A program made the position numbers and the translations under genes. Positions 1 through 9,532 of a stretch of DNA of 64,000 nt are shown here, in pieces. A model generated the notes under the pieces. The model ran no database searches, was not told the DNA's origin, and saw nothing but the letters and a program-made list of their open reading frames with translations. Within the stretch, counting starts at the first letter, position 1. Each line of letters starts with the position of its first letter. The DNA is from CAVVIG01 sp050249955 (GTDB taxonomy: Bacteria > Acidobacteriota > Vicinamibacteria > Vicinamibacterales > CAVVIG01), in contig JBFWPN010000010.1 of NCBI GenBank assembly GCA_050249955.1, forward strand, positions 164,531 to 228,530, given 5' to 3'.

Positions 1-1
1 T

Positions 2-1852
2 CCGTACGTCGACGCGCTGGAGGCCCGGGGTGTGCCACACCTGCTCGTGGGGGGCAAGTCGTTCCATGGCCGCGAGGAGGTCGAGACGCTGCGCGCCGCG
101 CTCGCCGCCGTCGAGTGGCCCGACGATGAACTGTCGGTGTTCGCCACGCTGCGCGGGGCGCTCTTCGCCATCGACGACGAGACGCTGCTGGAGTACCGGC
201 ATCTCCAGAAGGGGCTTCATCCGTTCCGGCCGCTCGGGGATCCGTCCCCGGACCTGCAGCCGGTCGTCGACGCCCTGGCGCTGCTCAAGCGGCTGCACCT
301 GCGGCGGAACTACCGCCCCGTGGCCGACACGGTGACCGACCTGCTCGAGGCCACGCGCGCGCACGTGGCGTTCGTGCTCAGGCCGGCCGGTGAGCAGGCC
401 CTGGCCAACGTGCTGCATATCGCCGAACTGGCGCGGCAGTATGAGATGAACGGCGGCATGTCGTTCCGCGGGTTCGTCGACGACCTGCGCGACCAAGCCG
501 ATGGTGGACAGGCAGCCGAAGCCCCGATCCTCGAGGAGGGGAGCGAGGGCGTCCGGTTGATGACCGCCCACAAGGCGAAGGGGCTCGAGTTCCCGGTCGT
601 CATCCTGGCCGACATGACGGCGAAGCTCCGGAACGAGAAAGCCGATCGGCTCATCGACAAGGCGCGCAACGCCTGCTACCTGCGCCTGGCCCGCTGGACC
701 CCGACTGAACTGGCTGCCAACGAACCGCTGGAAGTGGCCCGTGACGAAGCCGAGGGTGTGCGCGTGGCGTATGTGGCCGCGACGCGAGCCCGCGACCTGC
801 TCGTGGTGCCGGTGGTCGGCGATGTCGAGTTCGACGGCGGCTGGGTGAGCCCGCTGAATGCCGCGCTCTATCCTCCCATGGCGACACGCCGGTCACCGGA
901 CGTGGCGAGCTATCACCCGCCCTTCAGGAAGGACTCCGTCTTCCGACGTCCTGACGATGAGCCCTTCAACGCGGCGACGGTCCAGCCGGGCGTCCACCAT
1001 CTCGGCGAGGAGGACGCAGGCTACGACGTGCTGTGGTGGGACCCGCACGCGCTGACCCTGGGCCTGGAGTCCTCACACGGCCTTCGCCGCGAGACGCTGA
1101 TTGTGAAGGACGTGCCGGCCTCGGTGGTCGACGAAGGGCTGCGCGACTACCAGCGCTGGGAGTCCGTTCGTGACGAGGCGCTCGCGCGCGGGAGTGCACC
1201 CACACTCCTGGTGCGGACTGTCACGGAGTGGTCGGTGGACGCCGCCTCGGCGCCCGCGCTGACGGGCGAGGTCCGGCACGAGAGGCCCCAGCAGCCGCCG
1301 GCCGGGTCACCGGTGCAGGCTGGACTCTTCGACGAGCCCGCACCGCCGCGCCCGCAGCAGGGTCCCATGCGCGACGTGGCCGTCGTGGACCTGCGGGAGC
1401 CGCACGGCGTCGGTGGAGCCCGCTTCGGCGAACTGGTGCATGCCGTGCTGGCCACGGTGCCACTCGCCGGTGAGCGTTCCGACGTCGAGGGCTCGGCAGA
1501 CGTGCATGCGCGGGTGCTCGGGGCACCGGCCCAGGAACGGGACGCGGCGGTGGAGACCGTGCTGCGTGTCACCCGCCACGATCTGCTGCAGCGCGCGCGC
1601 GCCGCCGCGGAACGCGGGGAGGCCAGGCGTGAGTGCCCGGTGACCGCAGTCCTTCCCGACGGTCCCATCCTGGAGGGCGTCGTCGACCTGGCGTTCCGCG
1701 AATCGGGCCGCTGGGTGGTCGTCGACTTCAAGACCGACCGCGAGATTTCGCAGGAGGGGCTCGATCGCTATTCGCGCCAGGTGGCGCTGTATGCGGAGGC
1801 GATTGCCGCCGCGACCGGGGAGCCGGCGGAGGCCTGCCTGGTGCGGGTCTGA
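2..1852 (+). CDS. addA: AddA-type helicase-nuclease subunit, 3' part (5' end outside window)
   Basis: The frame is open from the left edge, so the N-terminal Walker A part of the helicase is missing and 616 codons are visible. Helicase motif V (TAHKAKGLEFPVV, near nt 565-600) and motif VI (VAYVAATRARDLL, near nt 760-805) mark the second RecA-like half of a UvrD/RecB-type superfamily 1 helicase. The C-terminus has a RecB-family PD-(D/E)XK nuclease: EGVVDLAF near nt 1675-1695, VVVDFKTDRE near 1717-1745 and a QVALY motif. The family unwinds and degrades DNA at double-strand breaks and loads RecA, as AddAB in the cytoplasm. A helicase with a C-terminal nuclease of this order fits AddA rather than RecB, but addB is not visible and would have to lie to the left. 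Family assignment is firm; the exact subunit name is inference. Confidence 0.85.
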   Translation, partial: PYVDALEARGVPHLLVGGKSFHGREEVETLRAALAAVEWPDDELSVFATLRGALFAIDDETLLEYRHLQKGLHPFRPLGDPSPDLQPVVDALALLKRLHLRRNYRPVADTVTDLLEATRAHVAFVLRPAGEQALANVLHIAELARQYEMNGGMSFRGFVDDLRDQADGGQAAEAPILEEGSEGVRLMTAHKAKGLEFPVVILADMTAKLRNEKADRLIDKARNACYLRLARWTPTELAANEPLEVARDEAEGVRVAYVAATRARDLLVVPVVGDVEFDGGWVSPLNAALYPPMATRRSPDVASYHPPFRKDSVFRRPDDEPFNAATVQPGVHHLGEEDAGYDVLWWDPHALTLGLESSHGLRRETLIVKDVPASVVDEGLRDYQRWESVRDEALARGSAPTLLVRTVTEWSVDAASAPALTGEVRHERPQQPPAGSPVQAGLFDEPAPPRPQQGPMRDVAVVDLREPHGVGGARFGELVHAVLATVPLAGERSDVEGSADVHARVLGAPAQERDAAVETVLRVTRHDLLQRARAAAERGEARRECPVTAVLPDGPILEGVVDLAFRESGRWVVVDFKTDREISQEGLDRYSRQVALYAEAIAAATGEPAEACLVRV

Positions 1853-1888
1853 GATGGGCCGGGCCGCGAGCCCGCACGCGCAATCGCG

Positions 1889-2131
1889 CTACTGGCGGCG
1901 CAACCGTCGGGGCCGCTCGGCCGCAACCGCGCGCGTCGCCAGAGACGACCCGGCGCGGTCCGGGTCTGGCGGCGCGCTGCGAAACTCGCGGACCTCGCCG
2001 CGGCCGGCCTCGGCGCGGGAGACCTGCCCGCGCATGAGATGGGTGTTCCGCTCCAGCTGCTCGTGGATCTGTGCCACGCGCTCGGAGAGCTTCCTGACCC
2101 GTTCGAGCTGTTCCTCCAGGCGCTTGTCCAT
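1889..2131 (-). CDS. Small coiled-coil protein of unknown function
   Basis: An 80-codon frame between the end of the helicase gene and the M16 peptidase gene. Residues 1-35 form a charged amphipathic helix with heptad spacing (EEQLERVRKLSERVAQIHEQL), and the rest is Arg/Pro-rich and probably disordered. There is no signal peptide or Cys motif. The start is an ATG at 2131 with only a weak purine-rich stretch upstream. It follows the M16 gene on the same strand after 68 nt, so it could be co-transcribed. I do not recognise a family. The heptad pattern makes a real gene more likely than chance, but a spurious frame in GC-rich DNA cannot be excluded. Confidence 0.45.
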   Translation of the reverse strand: MDKRLEEQLERVRKLSERVAQIHEQLERNTHLMRGQVSRAEAGRGEVREFRSAPPDPDRAGSSLATRAVAAERPRRLRRQ

Positions 2132-2199
2132 CCGAGCCCTCTGCTCCGGGTTGTGCCAACACCGTGCCAGCTCACGACCGGCAAGGCGGTGGCCACCGG

Positions 2200-5040
2200 T
2201 CAGCGGCTCGTGGGTTCGGGCAGCAGGGTCACCACCGTGTAGCGGTCGAGCGGGAAGTACTTGCGGAACGTGTCCTGCACGAGCTCCGGCGTGACGGCAT
2301 CGATCCGCTGGCTGCGGGTCACGATGTCGGCCGGGTTACCGCCGAGGAGATGCACGGTCTGCAGCCGGCGGAGCCAGTAGTTGTTCTGCTTCAGCGCCGT
2401 CTCGTAGTCGCGCCGGGCCCCTTCCCGGGCCTTGGCCACGAGGTCGGCCGGCGGACCCTCGGCCTGCATCCGCGCGACCTCCTTCAGGACGCGGTCCGTC
2501 ATGGCCCCGATGTTCTCGGGGGCCGCGCCGAACTGCACGGCGACGTAGCCGTCGCCACGCTGTGGCGGCGCCTGGGCGAGCCCGACGTTCACGGTATAGG
2601 TCTGGCCGAGGTCCTCGCGCAGCGCATCGCGCATCACCGTCTCGAACACGGTCGTCGCGGCGATGATGCGCTCCTGTTCGACCGGATCGAATGACGGGTC
2701 GGCAAAGAAGCTGATGAGTGTTTGCGCCCGCGGCTCGCGCCCTTTCTGCACCTCGGCTGTCTGGATGCCGGCGGGGAAGCGCACACCCGTGTCCTTGAAC
2801 TCCGCCGTCCTGCGACCGGTGGACGGCAGGCCCCCGACCCACCGGGTCAGCAGCGGCAGCACCTCGTCGGTCTTGAAGGCGCCCACCATGAAGAACGTGA
2901 AGTCTGCCGCGTTGGCGAAGCGCGCCCGGTAGAACTGCAGCATCTTCGCGCGGTCGAGCGTGGCAATCTGCTCGCTCGTGAGTGGTTCCGAGGTGTAGTG
3001 GCCGGAGGTGTTGATGGCCTCAACCTTCTCGCTGAAGGCCTGGCCGGGGCTACGGCCGCGGTTCGCGACCGCGGCGTCGAGCTGCCGGCGCATCAGCGCC
3101 AGCGAATCGGGGTCGTCGCCGGGGGCGGTCACGTTGAGGTAGAGCAGTTGCAGGGCGGTTTCGAGGTCGGCCGGAGCCGCGGAACCCGACACGCCATGCG
3201 TCTGTGACGAGATGAACGCCGACGCCGATGCGCGACGGCCGGCCAGCATCTTGTCGAGGTCGAGCGCCTTGATGCCGCCGAGCCCCGAGAGGCCGGTGTA
3301 GTTCGTCGCGAAGCTTGCCTGCAGGTAGTCTTCGCGCGGGGCGACGGCGGCACCGCCCGGCGCATACATCGTGAAGAGGATCTGGTCGTTCTTGAAGTCG
3401 GTCGGCTTCAGCCAGAGTTCCACGCCGTTCGACAGGGTGACGACCGTGACACCGATGTCGGCCAGTTCCCGTCGGGACAGGACCGTGGCCGGCTGCGGTG
3501 CCCGCTCGACCAGGGCACGGTTCGAGGTGGTATCGGCCCAGGGGGTGACCGCCGCCCGGTCCGCTGAGGCGAGGGCGGTGCGGATGTCCGCCTCCTGCGG
3601 TACGCGGACCGACTCCTTCTCCGGCATGACCGCGAGCACCACCTCGCCCTCGCCGCCCAGCCGCTGCTTCGCCAGTGCGCTGACGTCGGCCAGGGTGATG
3701 CCGGGCAGCTCCTGCTGCACCAGCCGCCACTCGTACTCGATACCCGGGCTGGGTTCGTCCTGCAGGAAGTAGCTCACGTACTCCTGCGCGTACGACGCGC
3801 TCTCGTTCTTGTCACGCTCGTTGTAGGCCCGCTCGTAGAACGATCGTAGCCAGAGCTTCGCCCGCTCGAGCTCCGAGGCGGTGAACCCGTGCTCCTGCAC
3901 GCGGCGCGACTCGATCTGGATGGCGGTCAGGCCCTCCGCGATGCCGCCGTCGACCACGCGCGCATTCAGGCCGAACGTATCCACCGTCGGCGTCAGCGAG
4001 CCGCCGCCACCGCCGGCACCCAGGAACTTCGCGTCGGGCCGCCGGGCCAGCTCGGTGAACCGATCGTTCAGCATGCGCGAGAACAGGCTCGCGACGATGC
4101 TGCGGCGGTAGTCCGAGACCCGGTCGTGCCCCTCAGCGGGACGCTTGTGCAGGATCTGCACGGACGAAGACGTGATCTCGGGATCGCTGACGATGCTGAC
4201 GAGGTCCTCGGCGTGGAGCGGGACCCTGGCATCGGGCAGCGGCGCCTCCGGTGCCCGCGCCTTCAACGGCCCGAATGCCGTGCGGATGGCCGCCTCGATC
4301 TCGGCCGGATTGATGTCGCCCACGACCACGAGCGCGATGCGCTCGGGGCGGTACCAGGTGTCGTAGAAATCGCGGAGCCGCTGGACCGGGGCATTGCGGA
4401 GAATGTCAGGCTTGCCGATCGGCATCCGCTCCGCATAGCGCGACTGGTAGTACAGCACCGGCGTCTGCTTGTCGCGGACCCGTGTGGACGCCCCGAGGCG
4501 ACCGCGCCACTCCTCGATCAGGACGCCGCGTTCCTTGTTGACCTCCTCCGGCGTGAGCGACAGGCCGCCGGCGAAGTCGGCCATGGCCTCGATGCCACGC
4601 GTGACCACCTCGGATGAGTCGGCCGGGAGATCGAGCATGTACACCGTCTCGTCGAAGCTGGTGTACGCGTTGACGTGGGGGCCGAGCCTCGCCCCGCGCG
4701 ACTCGAAGAAGGAGACCAGCTCGCCGGGCTTGAAGTGCGTGCTCCCGTTGAACGCCATGTGCTCGATGAGGTGCGCGAGCCCCTGCTGGTCGTCCGCCTC
4801 GAACAGCGACCCGGCCTTCACCGCGAGCCGGAACGCGACCCGGCTGGCCGGGCGGCTGTTCTGGCGGATGAAGTAGGTGAAGCCGTTCGGCAGCGTGCCG
4901 CGGCGGACCGCGGCGTCGAACGGCACCCGGTCCTGCAGGCCGATCGGTGCGGCCGCCGGGGCCACCTGCGCGGCGGCGGGGGAGAGTCCGAGGATGCCTG
5001 CGGCGACGAAGGCCAGGGCGGAACGGGAAATAGCCGTCAT
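2200..5040 (-). CDS. M16 family zinc metallopeptidase (pitrilysin-like), exported
   Basis: 946 residues with an N-terminal signal peptide (hydrophobic stretch at residues 8-20, AAA-Q cleavage region near 22-25). The inverted zinc motif HLIEH is at residues 90-94, and the downstream glutamate ligand is E170 in KERGVL, 76 residues later as in pitrilysins. The length fits a two-half M16B/M16C enzyme: an active N-half and an inactive C-half in one chain, closing around unfolded peptides. Likely role: degradation of peptides in the periplasm. The start is an ATG at 5040 with no Shine-Dalgarno sequence. A perfect TATAAT hexamer ends 8 nt upstream of the ATG, so the mRNA is probably leaderless or nearly so. 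The substrate is unknown. Confidence 0.9.
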   Translation of the reverse strand: MTAISRSALAFVAAGILGLSPAAAQVAPAAAPIGLQDRVPFDAAVRRGTLPNGFTYFIRQNSRPASRVAFRLAVKAGSLFEADDQQGLAHLIEHMAFNGSTHFKPGELVSFFESRGARLGPHVNAYTSFDETVYMLDLPADSSEVVTRGIEAMADFAGGLSLTPEEVNKERGVLIEEWRGRLGASTRVRDKQTPVLYYQSRYAERMPIGKPDILRNAPVQRLRDFYDTWYRPERIALVVVGDINPAEIEAAIRTAFGPLKARAPEAPLPDARVPLHAEDLVSIVSDPEITSSSVQILHKRPAEGHDRVSDYRRSIVASLFSRMLNDRFTELARRPDAKFLGAGGGGGSLTPTVDTFGLNARVVDGGIAEGLTAIQIESRRVQEHGFTASELERAKLWLRSFYERAYNERDKNESASYAQEYVSYFLQDEPSPGIEYEWRLVQQELPGITLADVSALAKQRLGGEGEVVLAVMPEKESVRVPQEADIRTALASADRAAVTPWADTTSNRALVERAPQPATVLSRRELADIGVTVVTLSNGVELWLKPTDFKNDQILFTMYAPGGAAVAPREDYLQASFATNYTGLSGLGGIKALDLDKMLAGRRASASAFISSQTHGVSGSAAPADLETALQLLYLNVTAPGDDPDSLALMRRQLDAAVANRGRSPGQAFSEKVEAINTSGHYTSEPLTSEQIATLDRAKMLQFYRARFANAADFTFFMVGAFKTDEVLPLLTRWVGGLPSTGRRTAEFKDTGVRFPAGIQTAEVQKGREPRAQTLISFFADPSFDPVEQERIIAATTVFETVMRDALREDLGQTYTVNVGLAQAPPQRGDGYVAVQFGAAPENIGAMTDRVLKEVARMQAEGPPADLVAKAREGARRDYETALKQNNYWLRRLQTVHLLGGNPADIVTRSQRIDAVTPELVQDTFRKYFPLDRYTVVTLLPEPTSR

Positions 5041-5048
5041 TGGGTCGG

Positions 5049-5077
5049 ATTATACGCGCCAGCGACAGGCGTGTCGG
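5049..5077 (-). promoter_or_regulatory. Probable sigma70-type promoter of the M16 peptidase gene
   Basis: Read on the minus strand: CCGACA (5077-5072), a 17-nt spacer, then TATAAT (5054-5049), followed 8 nt later by the ATG at 5040. The -10 box is a perfect consensus and the -35 box matches TTGACA at 4 of 6 positions. The expected transcription start is within 1-3 nt of the ATG, leaving no room for a ribosome binding site. The -35 box abuts the 3' end of the upstream PEGA gene. Confidence 0.6.
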
Positions 5078-5821
5078 TCAGCGGCGGCGCAGGGTGATGT
5101 TCACCGGGGCCGTTTCGCCACGCCGGACCTCCACCTCGGTCGTGAACGGCTCGTACCCCTCACGCTCCACCTCGATCACGTGGCGACCTTCGGCCACCTG
5201 CACGATCAGCCGCTCGTCACCGTCGGGACCGTCCCATCGCTCACCGTCGATCAGCACCACGGCGCCGGCCGGACGCACCCGGATCGACAGCGAGGCATAG
5301 CGAGACTCGCGCACACCCACGCCGGGCTGACGGCGCTGCGGCGGCTCGACCGGTCCGCGCGGCCCGCGCATGGGCGGCCGCCCGTAGAGCTCATCCTCGG
5401 CGTCGGCCTGGTACCGGTCACGATCGCGGTCGCGCTCCAACGGTTCGGGCTTCGGCTCCGGTGGTGCGCCAGGGCCGAGCTTCTCGAGCGTGCCCTCCAG
5501 GGTGCGGGTGGCGTTCGGGCTCAGGTAGAGCCGCTGTGTGAGCGAGCGGTACCCCTCGAGGTAGACGGTGATCTCGTGCTCGCCCGGCGGCACGTGCAGG
5601 CGCTGCATGCGCCCGTCGAAGTCGTCCACCTTCCCGGCGAAGTAGCCGTCCACATACACCGATGCGTCACTGGGCTTCACCGCAATCCGGAGGTGGCTCT
5701 CCGGCTGGAGATAGCGGTAGGCGCCGTAAGGCGGATAGCCCCACTGCGCACGGGCGGGCGCCGGCACCGCAAGCGTCAGGAACGGCAACACGAGGGCGAT
5801 GAAATGGAATCTGTTCCGCAC
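5078..5821 (-). CDS. Exported protein with two PEGA domains
   Basis: 247 residues from a GTG at 5821. I chose it because a GAGGAG ribosome binding site sits about 8 nt upstream and a signal peptide follows directly (hydrophobic core FIALVLPFLTLAV, then PARAQ). The frame is open further upstream but that part looks non-coding. Two PEGA-type beta modules are visible, around residues 40-105 (VKPSDASVYVDGYFAGKV, PPGEHEITVYLEGY) and 175-245 (VRPAGAVVLIDGERW, EGRHVIEVEREGYEPF). They are joined by a Pro/Arg/Asp-rich linker. PEGA domains are short extracytoplasmic beta-sandwich modules found in envelope proteins; the binding partner here is unknown. The gene ends just before the M16 promoter. Confidence 0.8.
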   Translation of the reverse strand: MRNRFHFIALVLPFLTLAVPAPARAQWGYPPYGAYRYLQPESHLRIAVKPSDASVYVDGYFAGKVDDFDGRMQRLHVPPGEHEITVYLEGYRSLTQRLYLSPNATRTLEGTLEKLGPGAPPEPKPEPLERDRDRDRYQADAEDELYGRPPMRGPRGPVEPPQRRQPGVGVRESRYASLSIRVRPAGAVVLIDGERWDGPDGDERLIVQVAEGRHVIEVEREGYEPFTTEVEVRRGETAPVNITLRRR

Positions 5822-6024
5822 GGCAGTTACTCCTCGGTCAGGCGTGGATGCTGCCCTCGGCCGCAACGAGTGTGCCAGTCGAGCTTGCGCCTTTCGCACG
5901 CAAATGCCACAGCCGTCACCACTTCGTGTCACCGCACGGCCACAGCCGTGTCGCGGGCCGAGGACGGCGGCCACGTGGAACTGCGTTTGCTCGACCGCAC
6001 CCGATGCCAGCGACCCGGCACCTC

Positions 6025-7023
6025 ATGACGACGGACCACACGGACCAGATGCCTCGACCATCCCGTGTCTCGGTCGTGATTCCGTGCCGGAACCAGGCCC
6101 ACTTCCTCGCGGCCGCGCTGGCCAGCGTGCACGCGCAACACTGGCCCGATCTCGACCTCATCGTCGTCGACGACGGATCGACCGACGGGACGTGTGCCAT
6201 CGCACGGCAGTCTGGTGCCCTGGTGCTCAGGCAGCCGCATGCCGGGGTCAGCGCGGCCCGCAACCGCGGGTTGGCTGCGGCGACCGGCACCTACCTGGTG
6301 TTCCTGGACGCTGATGACGAACTCGAGTCCGGGGCGATCGCGTCGGGGGTGGCGTCGTTGACCGAGCACCCGGATGCGGCAATGGTCGCCAGGCGATGTC
6401 AGCTCATCGACGGGGTCGGCCGCCCGCTGCCGACGCACTTCGACCCGCCCCGTGAAACCGATCTCTACGGCGAGTGGCTCGAGCGGAACCTGGTCTGGAC
6501 CCCGGGCGCCGCCCTGTTCCGCCGGGAGCACCTGTTGCGGGTCCGGGGCTTCCCGGCCGATGTGGGCCCCGCAGCCGACTACGCGGTCTACCTGCAGTTC
6601 GCCCGTCTGGGACAGGTGATCGTCGACGCGTCGGTGGCGGTTCGCTACCGGCAGCACGGGTCGAACATGTCGCGCGATCCCGAGCGCATGCTGCGCGCCA
6701 CGCTCGCGGTGCTTGCCCGCGAATCGCGTGGCGCCCCCGAGGTTCGGCGTGAGGCGTTCGACAGGGGACGGCGTTCCTGGTGCACCTTCTACGGCGAGCA
6801 GATCATCCAGCAACTGCGGATGGACGTCCGCGCGGGCACCGCAGGCCGCGCGCAACTGCGTGCGGTGTGGCTGCTCTGGCGCGAGTGCCGGCACCTGATG
6901 TTCACGCACCTCGCCCGGAAGCTCCGGCGCGTCGCCGCGGGCCATCCGCGCGCCGATGTGGAGGCCGGGCGGTTCGTGCCTGCCGAGGCACCGCGTGGGC
7001 CATCACCGGTCCCTCGTGCGTGA
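6025..7023 (+). CDS. Family 2 glycosyltransferase
   Basis: About 332 residues. The GT-A fold starts at once: SVVIPCRNQ, then the nucleotide-sugar loop DLIVVDDGSTDGT, then the metal-binding FLDADDEL. No transmembrane segment or signal peptide, so a cytoplasmic enzyme adding a sugar to a lipid-linked or nascent polysaccharide. Donor and acceptor cannot be told from sequence. The start is uncertain: in-frame ATGs at 6004, 6025 and 6049 all precede the domain, and I used 6025. It is first in a rightward run of three coupled GT2 genes; its stop overlaps the next ATG by 1 nt (TGATG). The 203 nt upstream, divergent from the PEGA gene, show no convincing promoter. Confidence 0.85.
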   Translation: MTTDHTDQMPRPSRVSVVIPCRNQAHFLAAALASVHAQHWPDLDLIVVDDGSTDGTCAIARQSGALVLRQPHAGVSAARNRGLAAATGTYLVFLDADDELESGAIASGVASLTEHPDAAMVARRCQLIDGVGRPLPTHFDPPRETDLYGEWLERNLVWTPGAALFRREHLLRVRGFPADVGPAADYAVYLQFARLGQVIVDASVAVRYRQHGSNMSRDPERMLRATLAVLARESRGAPEVRREAFDRGRRSWCTFYGEQIIQQLRMDVRAGTAGRAQLRAVWLLWRECRHLMFTHLARKLRRVAAGHPRADVEAGRFVPAEAPRGPSPVPRA

Positions 7024-8201
7024 TGCCGACAGCCATCCGCGATGTCGAACTGGACGACACCCGTCCGCTCACCGGCCTGGACGGTTACGAGCGGTGCATG
7101 TGCGTCTTCCGCTGGCGGGGGACGGTCGTCGGACGCGGCCATGTGCCAGTGCGGAACGGTCGGGTGGACACGCGGGCGATTGACGCGCGCGCGAGCCGTG
7201 CCCTCGGTCGCGATGCGTTGCGCGTGTGGCTCGAGGACACGCTCGGGTTCGACGGGCGTTCGCGGTTGACGGTTGCCGAGCGACCTGCGGTGACCGTCGC
7301 GATCTGCACCCGGGACCGCCCTGACGATCTGCGGCGCACGCTTGCGGGCGTGAGTCGGCTCTCACCCGCGGCCGACGAGGTGCTCGTGGTCGACAATGCA
7401 CCGTCCACCGACCGCACACGGGCGGTGGTGTCGCGGTGCGCCGGTGTCCGCTACGTGGTCGAATCGCGGCCCGGGCTGGACCGCGCCCGGAACCGCGCGA
7501 TGCTCGAAGCTGCCGGTGCTGTGGTGGCCTTCACGGATGACGACGCGATACCGGACCCGGAGTGGCTGGACGCGCTGGTGAGGAACTTTGCCGACCCCCG
7601 CGTGCTCGCCGTGAGCGGGCTGACGCTGCCGCTCGAACTGGAGACGCCGGCGCAGGAACGGTTCGAGGAGCACTGCGGCTTCGTGCGCGGGTTCCGGCGG
7701 CGCGTCTACGACGGCCGGGTGGACCATCCGCTGCAGGTGTCTGGCATCGGCGCGGGAGCGAACCTCGCCGTCCGCCGCGGTCTCACCACCCTGGTGGGGG
7801 CCTTCGACGAGCTGCTGGATGCCGGCACACCGGCCATGTCGGGCGGCGATCACGACATGTTCACCCGCATTCTCGCCGCGGGCTACCGCATCGTCTACGA
7901 ACCGCGGGCCGTGAGTCGCCATCGGCACCGCCGGACGGACGACGAACTGCATCGGGTGGTGAGAGGCTATGGCACCGGCGTGGGCGCCATGTGGTTCGGA
8001 CGCCTGGTGGGCCACCACGACCTCGGGGTGCTGCGACTCGCCTGGCGATGGTTCCGCCACGACCACCTGCCCCTGCTCCGGCGGCCCATGCGCCTGTTCA
8101 GGCCGGACGCACGCGATGCGCTGCGCCGCGCCGAACTCGCGGGTCTGCTGGGTGGACCTCTGGCCTGGCTGCGCGGTCGCCTCGGCGGGAGCCGGGTATG
8201 A
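7023..8201 (+). CDS. Family 2 glycosyltransferase with an N-terminal extension
   Basis: 392 residues. The GT-A domain begins only at about residue 85 (VTVAICTRDRPDDLRRTL), with the loop VLVVDNAPSTD and the metal-binding region VAFTDDDAIPD. The first ~85 residues form a separate small module seen in some envelope glycosyltransferases (my inference). A later motif, SGGDHDMFTRIL, gives the ED/DxD-like acid of the acceptor side. Translation is coupled at both ends: the ATG overlaps the previous stop by 1 nt, and the stop overlaps the next start as ATGA. Probably cytoplasmic, acting on an envelope polysaccharide; linkage unknown. Confidence 0.85.
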   Translation: MPTAIRDVELDDTRPLTGLDGYERCMCVFRWRGTVVGRGHVPVRNGRVDTRAIDARASRALGRDALRVWLEDTLGFDGRSRLTVAERPAVTVAICTRDRPDDLRRTLAGVSRLSPAADEVLVVDNAPSTDRTRAVVSRCAGVRYVVESRPGLDRARNRAMLEAAGAVVAFTDDDAIPDPEWLDALVRNFADPRVLAVSGLTLPLELETPAQERFEEHCGFVRGFRRRVYDGRVDHPLQVSGIGAGANLAVRRGLTTLVGAFDELLDAGTPAMSGGDHDMFTRILAAGYRIVYEPRAVSRHRHRRTDDELHRVVRGYGTGVGAMWFGRLVGHHDLGVLRLAWRWFRHDHLPLLRRPMRLFRPDARDALRRAELAGLLGGPLAWLRGRLGGSRV

Positions 8202-9532
8202 GCACGGAACCGCTCGTGTCGATCGTCGTGCCCACGGTCGGTCGACACGCGTCCCTGATGCGCCTGCTCGCAGCGTTGTCCTGGCAGTCGAGCCCACCCC
8301 CCTTCGAGGTGATTGTCGTGATCGACGGTGTGGGTGGCACCGGTCTCGACGCGGTCCGCCTGCGCGACGCGTTTCCCTTCCACATTCGTCTGCTCGCCCT
8401 CGACCGTCCGTCTGGTGCGGGCGCTGCCCGGAATGCCGGTGCCGCCATCGCAGGGGCGCCGGTGCTGCTCTTCATGGACGATGATGTGGAGCCCGGGCCT
8501 GGCTGCGTGAGCGCACATAGCCGGGCGCACGTGCATGCGGCTGAGCTCCTCGGCGCGGGCGGTCTCGAGCCGCGGCCAGAGGTGGGCGGATACCTCGGTT
8601 CGGCGCTGGCCGGCTGGTGGGAGGCAATGAACGACCGGCTCCTCGACCCCCGGCACCGTTTCACGTTCAGGGACGTGCTCGCCGGCCACTGCTCGATCAG
8701 GCGCGACACCTTCGAGGCGCTCGGCGGGTTCGACGAGACGCTGCGGTGCCACGAGGATTTCGACCTGGGGTATCGCGCCATCCGCGCGGGTGTCGAGGTC
8801 AGGTTCGTTCCTGGCGCCGACGGAGTCCACCACGACGGGTCCGACCTCACGCGGATTCTTCGGCGGAAGCACGCGGAGGGGCGAGCGAGCGTGCAACTCG
8901 CCCGCAAGCATCGGGAGCTTCTCACCGCGCTGCCGATGGGACGGCCGCTGGCGCCCGGTCGTGCCGCGCGCGCGATGTTCACGCTGGCCATGCGTGCGTC
9001 ACGGCCTGCGGACCGCGTCGTCACGGCGGCCGCGGAGGCCGCACTGTGGACCCTCGAGCGCGCGTCGATGCGGGACAAGTGGCGGCTCGTGCTCGATCGT
9101 GCGATGGACTACTGGTACTGGCGGGGCGTGCGCGAGGAGGCGATGTCGGAAGTAGCCGTTCGGTCCTATCGCGACGCACCGCCTCCCTGCACCGGGGCGA
9201 TGCCGGACGTGGACCTCTCAGCCGGCCTCTCCGCTGTCGAGCAGCAGCTGGACGAGATGCGGCCCGGGGCGATTCGCATTCGGTTCCACGGTCACCTGGT
9301 CGGGGAACTGCCGGCGGTGGCCGGTGCGGAGCCGCTGCGAGGGGTGCACCTGCGGCCCCTGCTGCTGGAGTGCTTTGCCGACGGCCTGGTGCGTGCGTCG
9401 GCGCGGGCCGGAGTGCTCCCGGCGGTATTCCGGCAGGCGGCCGGTGTCGATCTCGACACGGTTGATTGTCCGCCGCAGGTCGGCGGGATCCGCGTCAGCC
9501 GCCCGCGTGAAGGTCGTGGACTGTCGCACTGA
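8198..9532 (+). CDS. Family 2 glycosyltransferase with a C-terminal extension
   Basis: 444 residues. The GT-A domain spans roughly residues 1-230: VSIVVPTVGR, FEVIVVIDGVGG, VLLFMDDDVEPG, and the acceptor-side CHEDFDLGYR. The remaining ~200 residues hold a helical segment and an unassigned C-terminal region. The start is the ATG in an ATGA overlap with the preceding glycosyltransferase. The last 38 nt overlap the 3' end of the wzt-like gene on the opposite strand, so the two transcripts are complementary at their ends. It is the third enzyme of a three-gene glycosyltransferase run that likely builds the chain exported by the neighbouring ABC transporter. Confidence 0.85.
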   Translation: MSTEPLVSIVVPTVGRHASLMRLLAALSWQSSPPPFEVIVVIDGVGGTGLDAVRLRDAFPFHIRLLALDRPSGAGAARNAGAAIAGAPVLLFMDDDVEPGPGCVSAHSRAHVHAAELLGAGGLEPRPEVGGYLGSALAGWWEAMNDRLLDPRHRFTFRDVLAGHCSIRRDTFEALGGFDETLRCHEDFDLGYRAIRAGVEVRFVPGADGVHHDGSDLTRILRRKHAEGRASVQLARKHRELLTALPMGRPLAPGRAARAMFTLAMRASRPADRVVTAAAEAALWTLERASMRDKWRLVLDRAMDYWYWRGVREEAMSEVAVRSYRDAPPPCTGAMPDVDLSAGLSAVEQQLDEMRPGAIRIRFHGHLVGELPAVAGAEPLRGVHLRPLLLECFADGLVRASARAGVLPAVFRQAAGVDLDTVDCPPQVGGIRVSRPREGRGLSH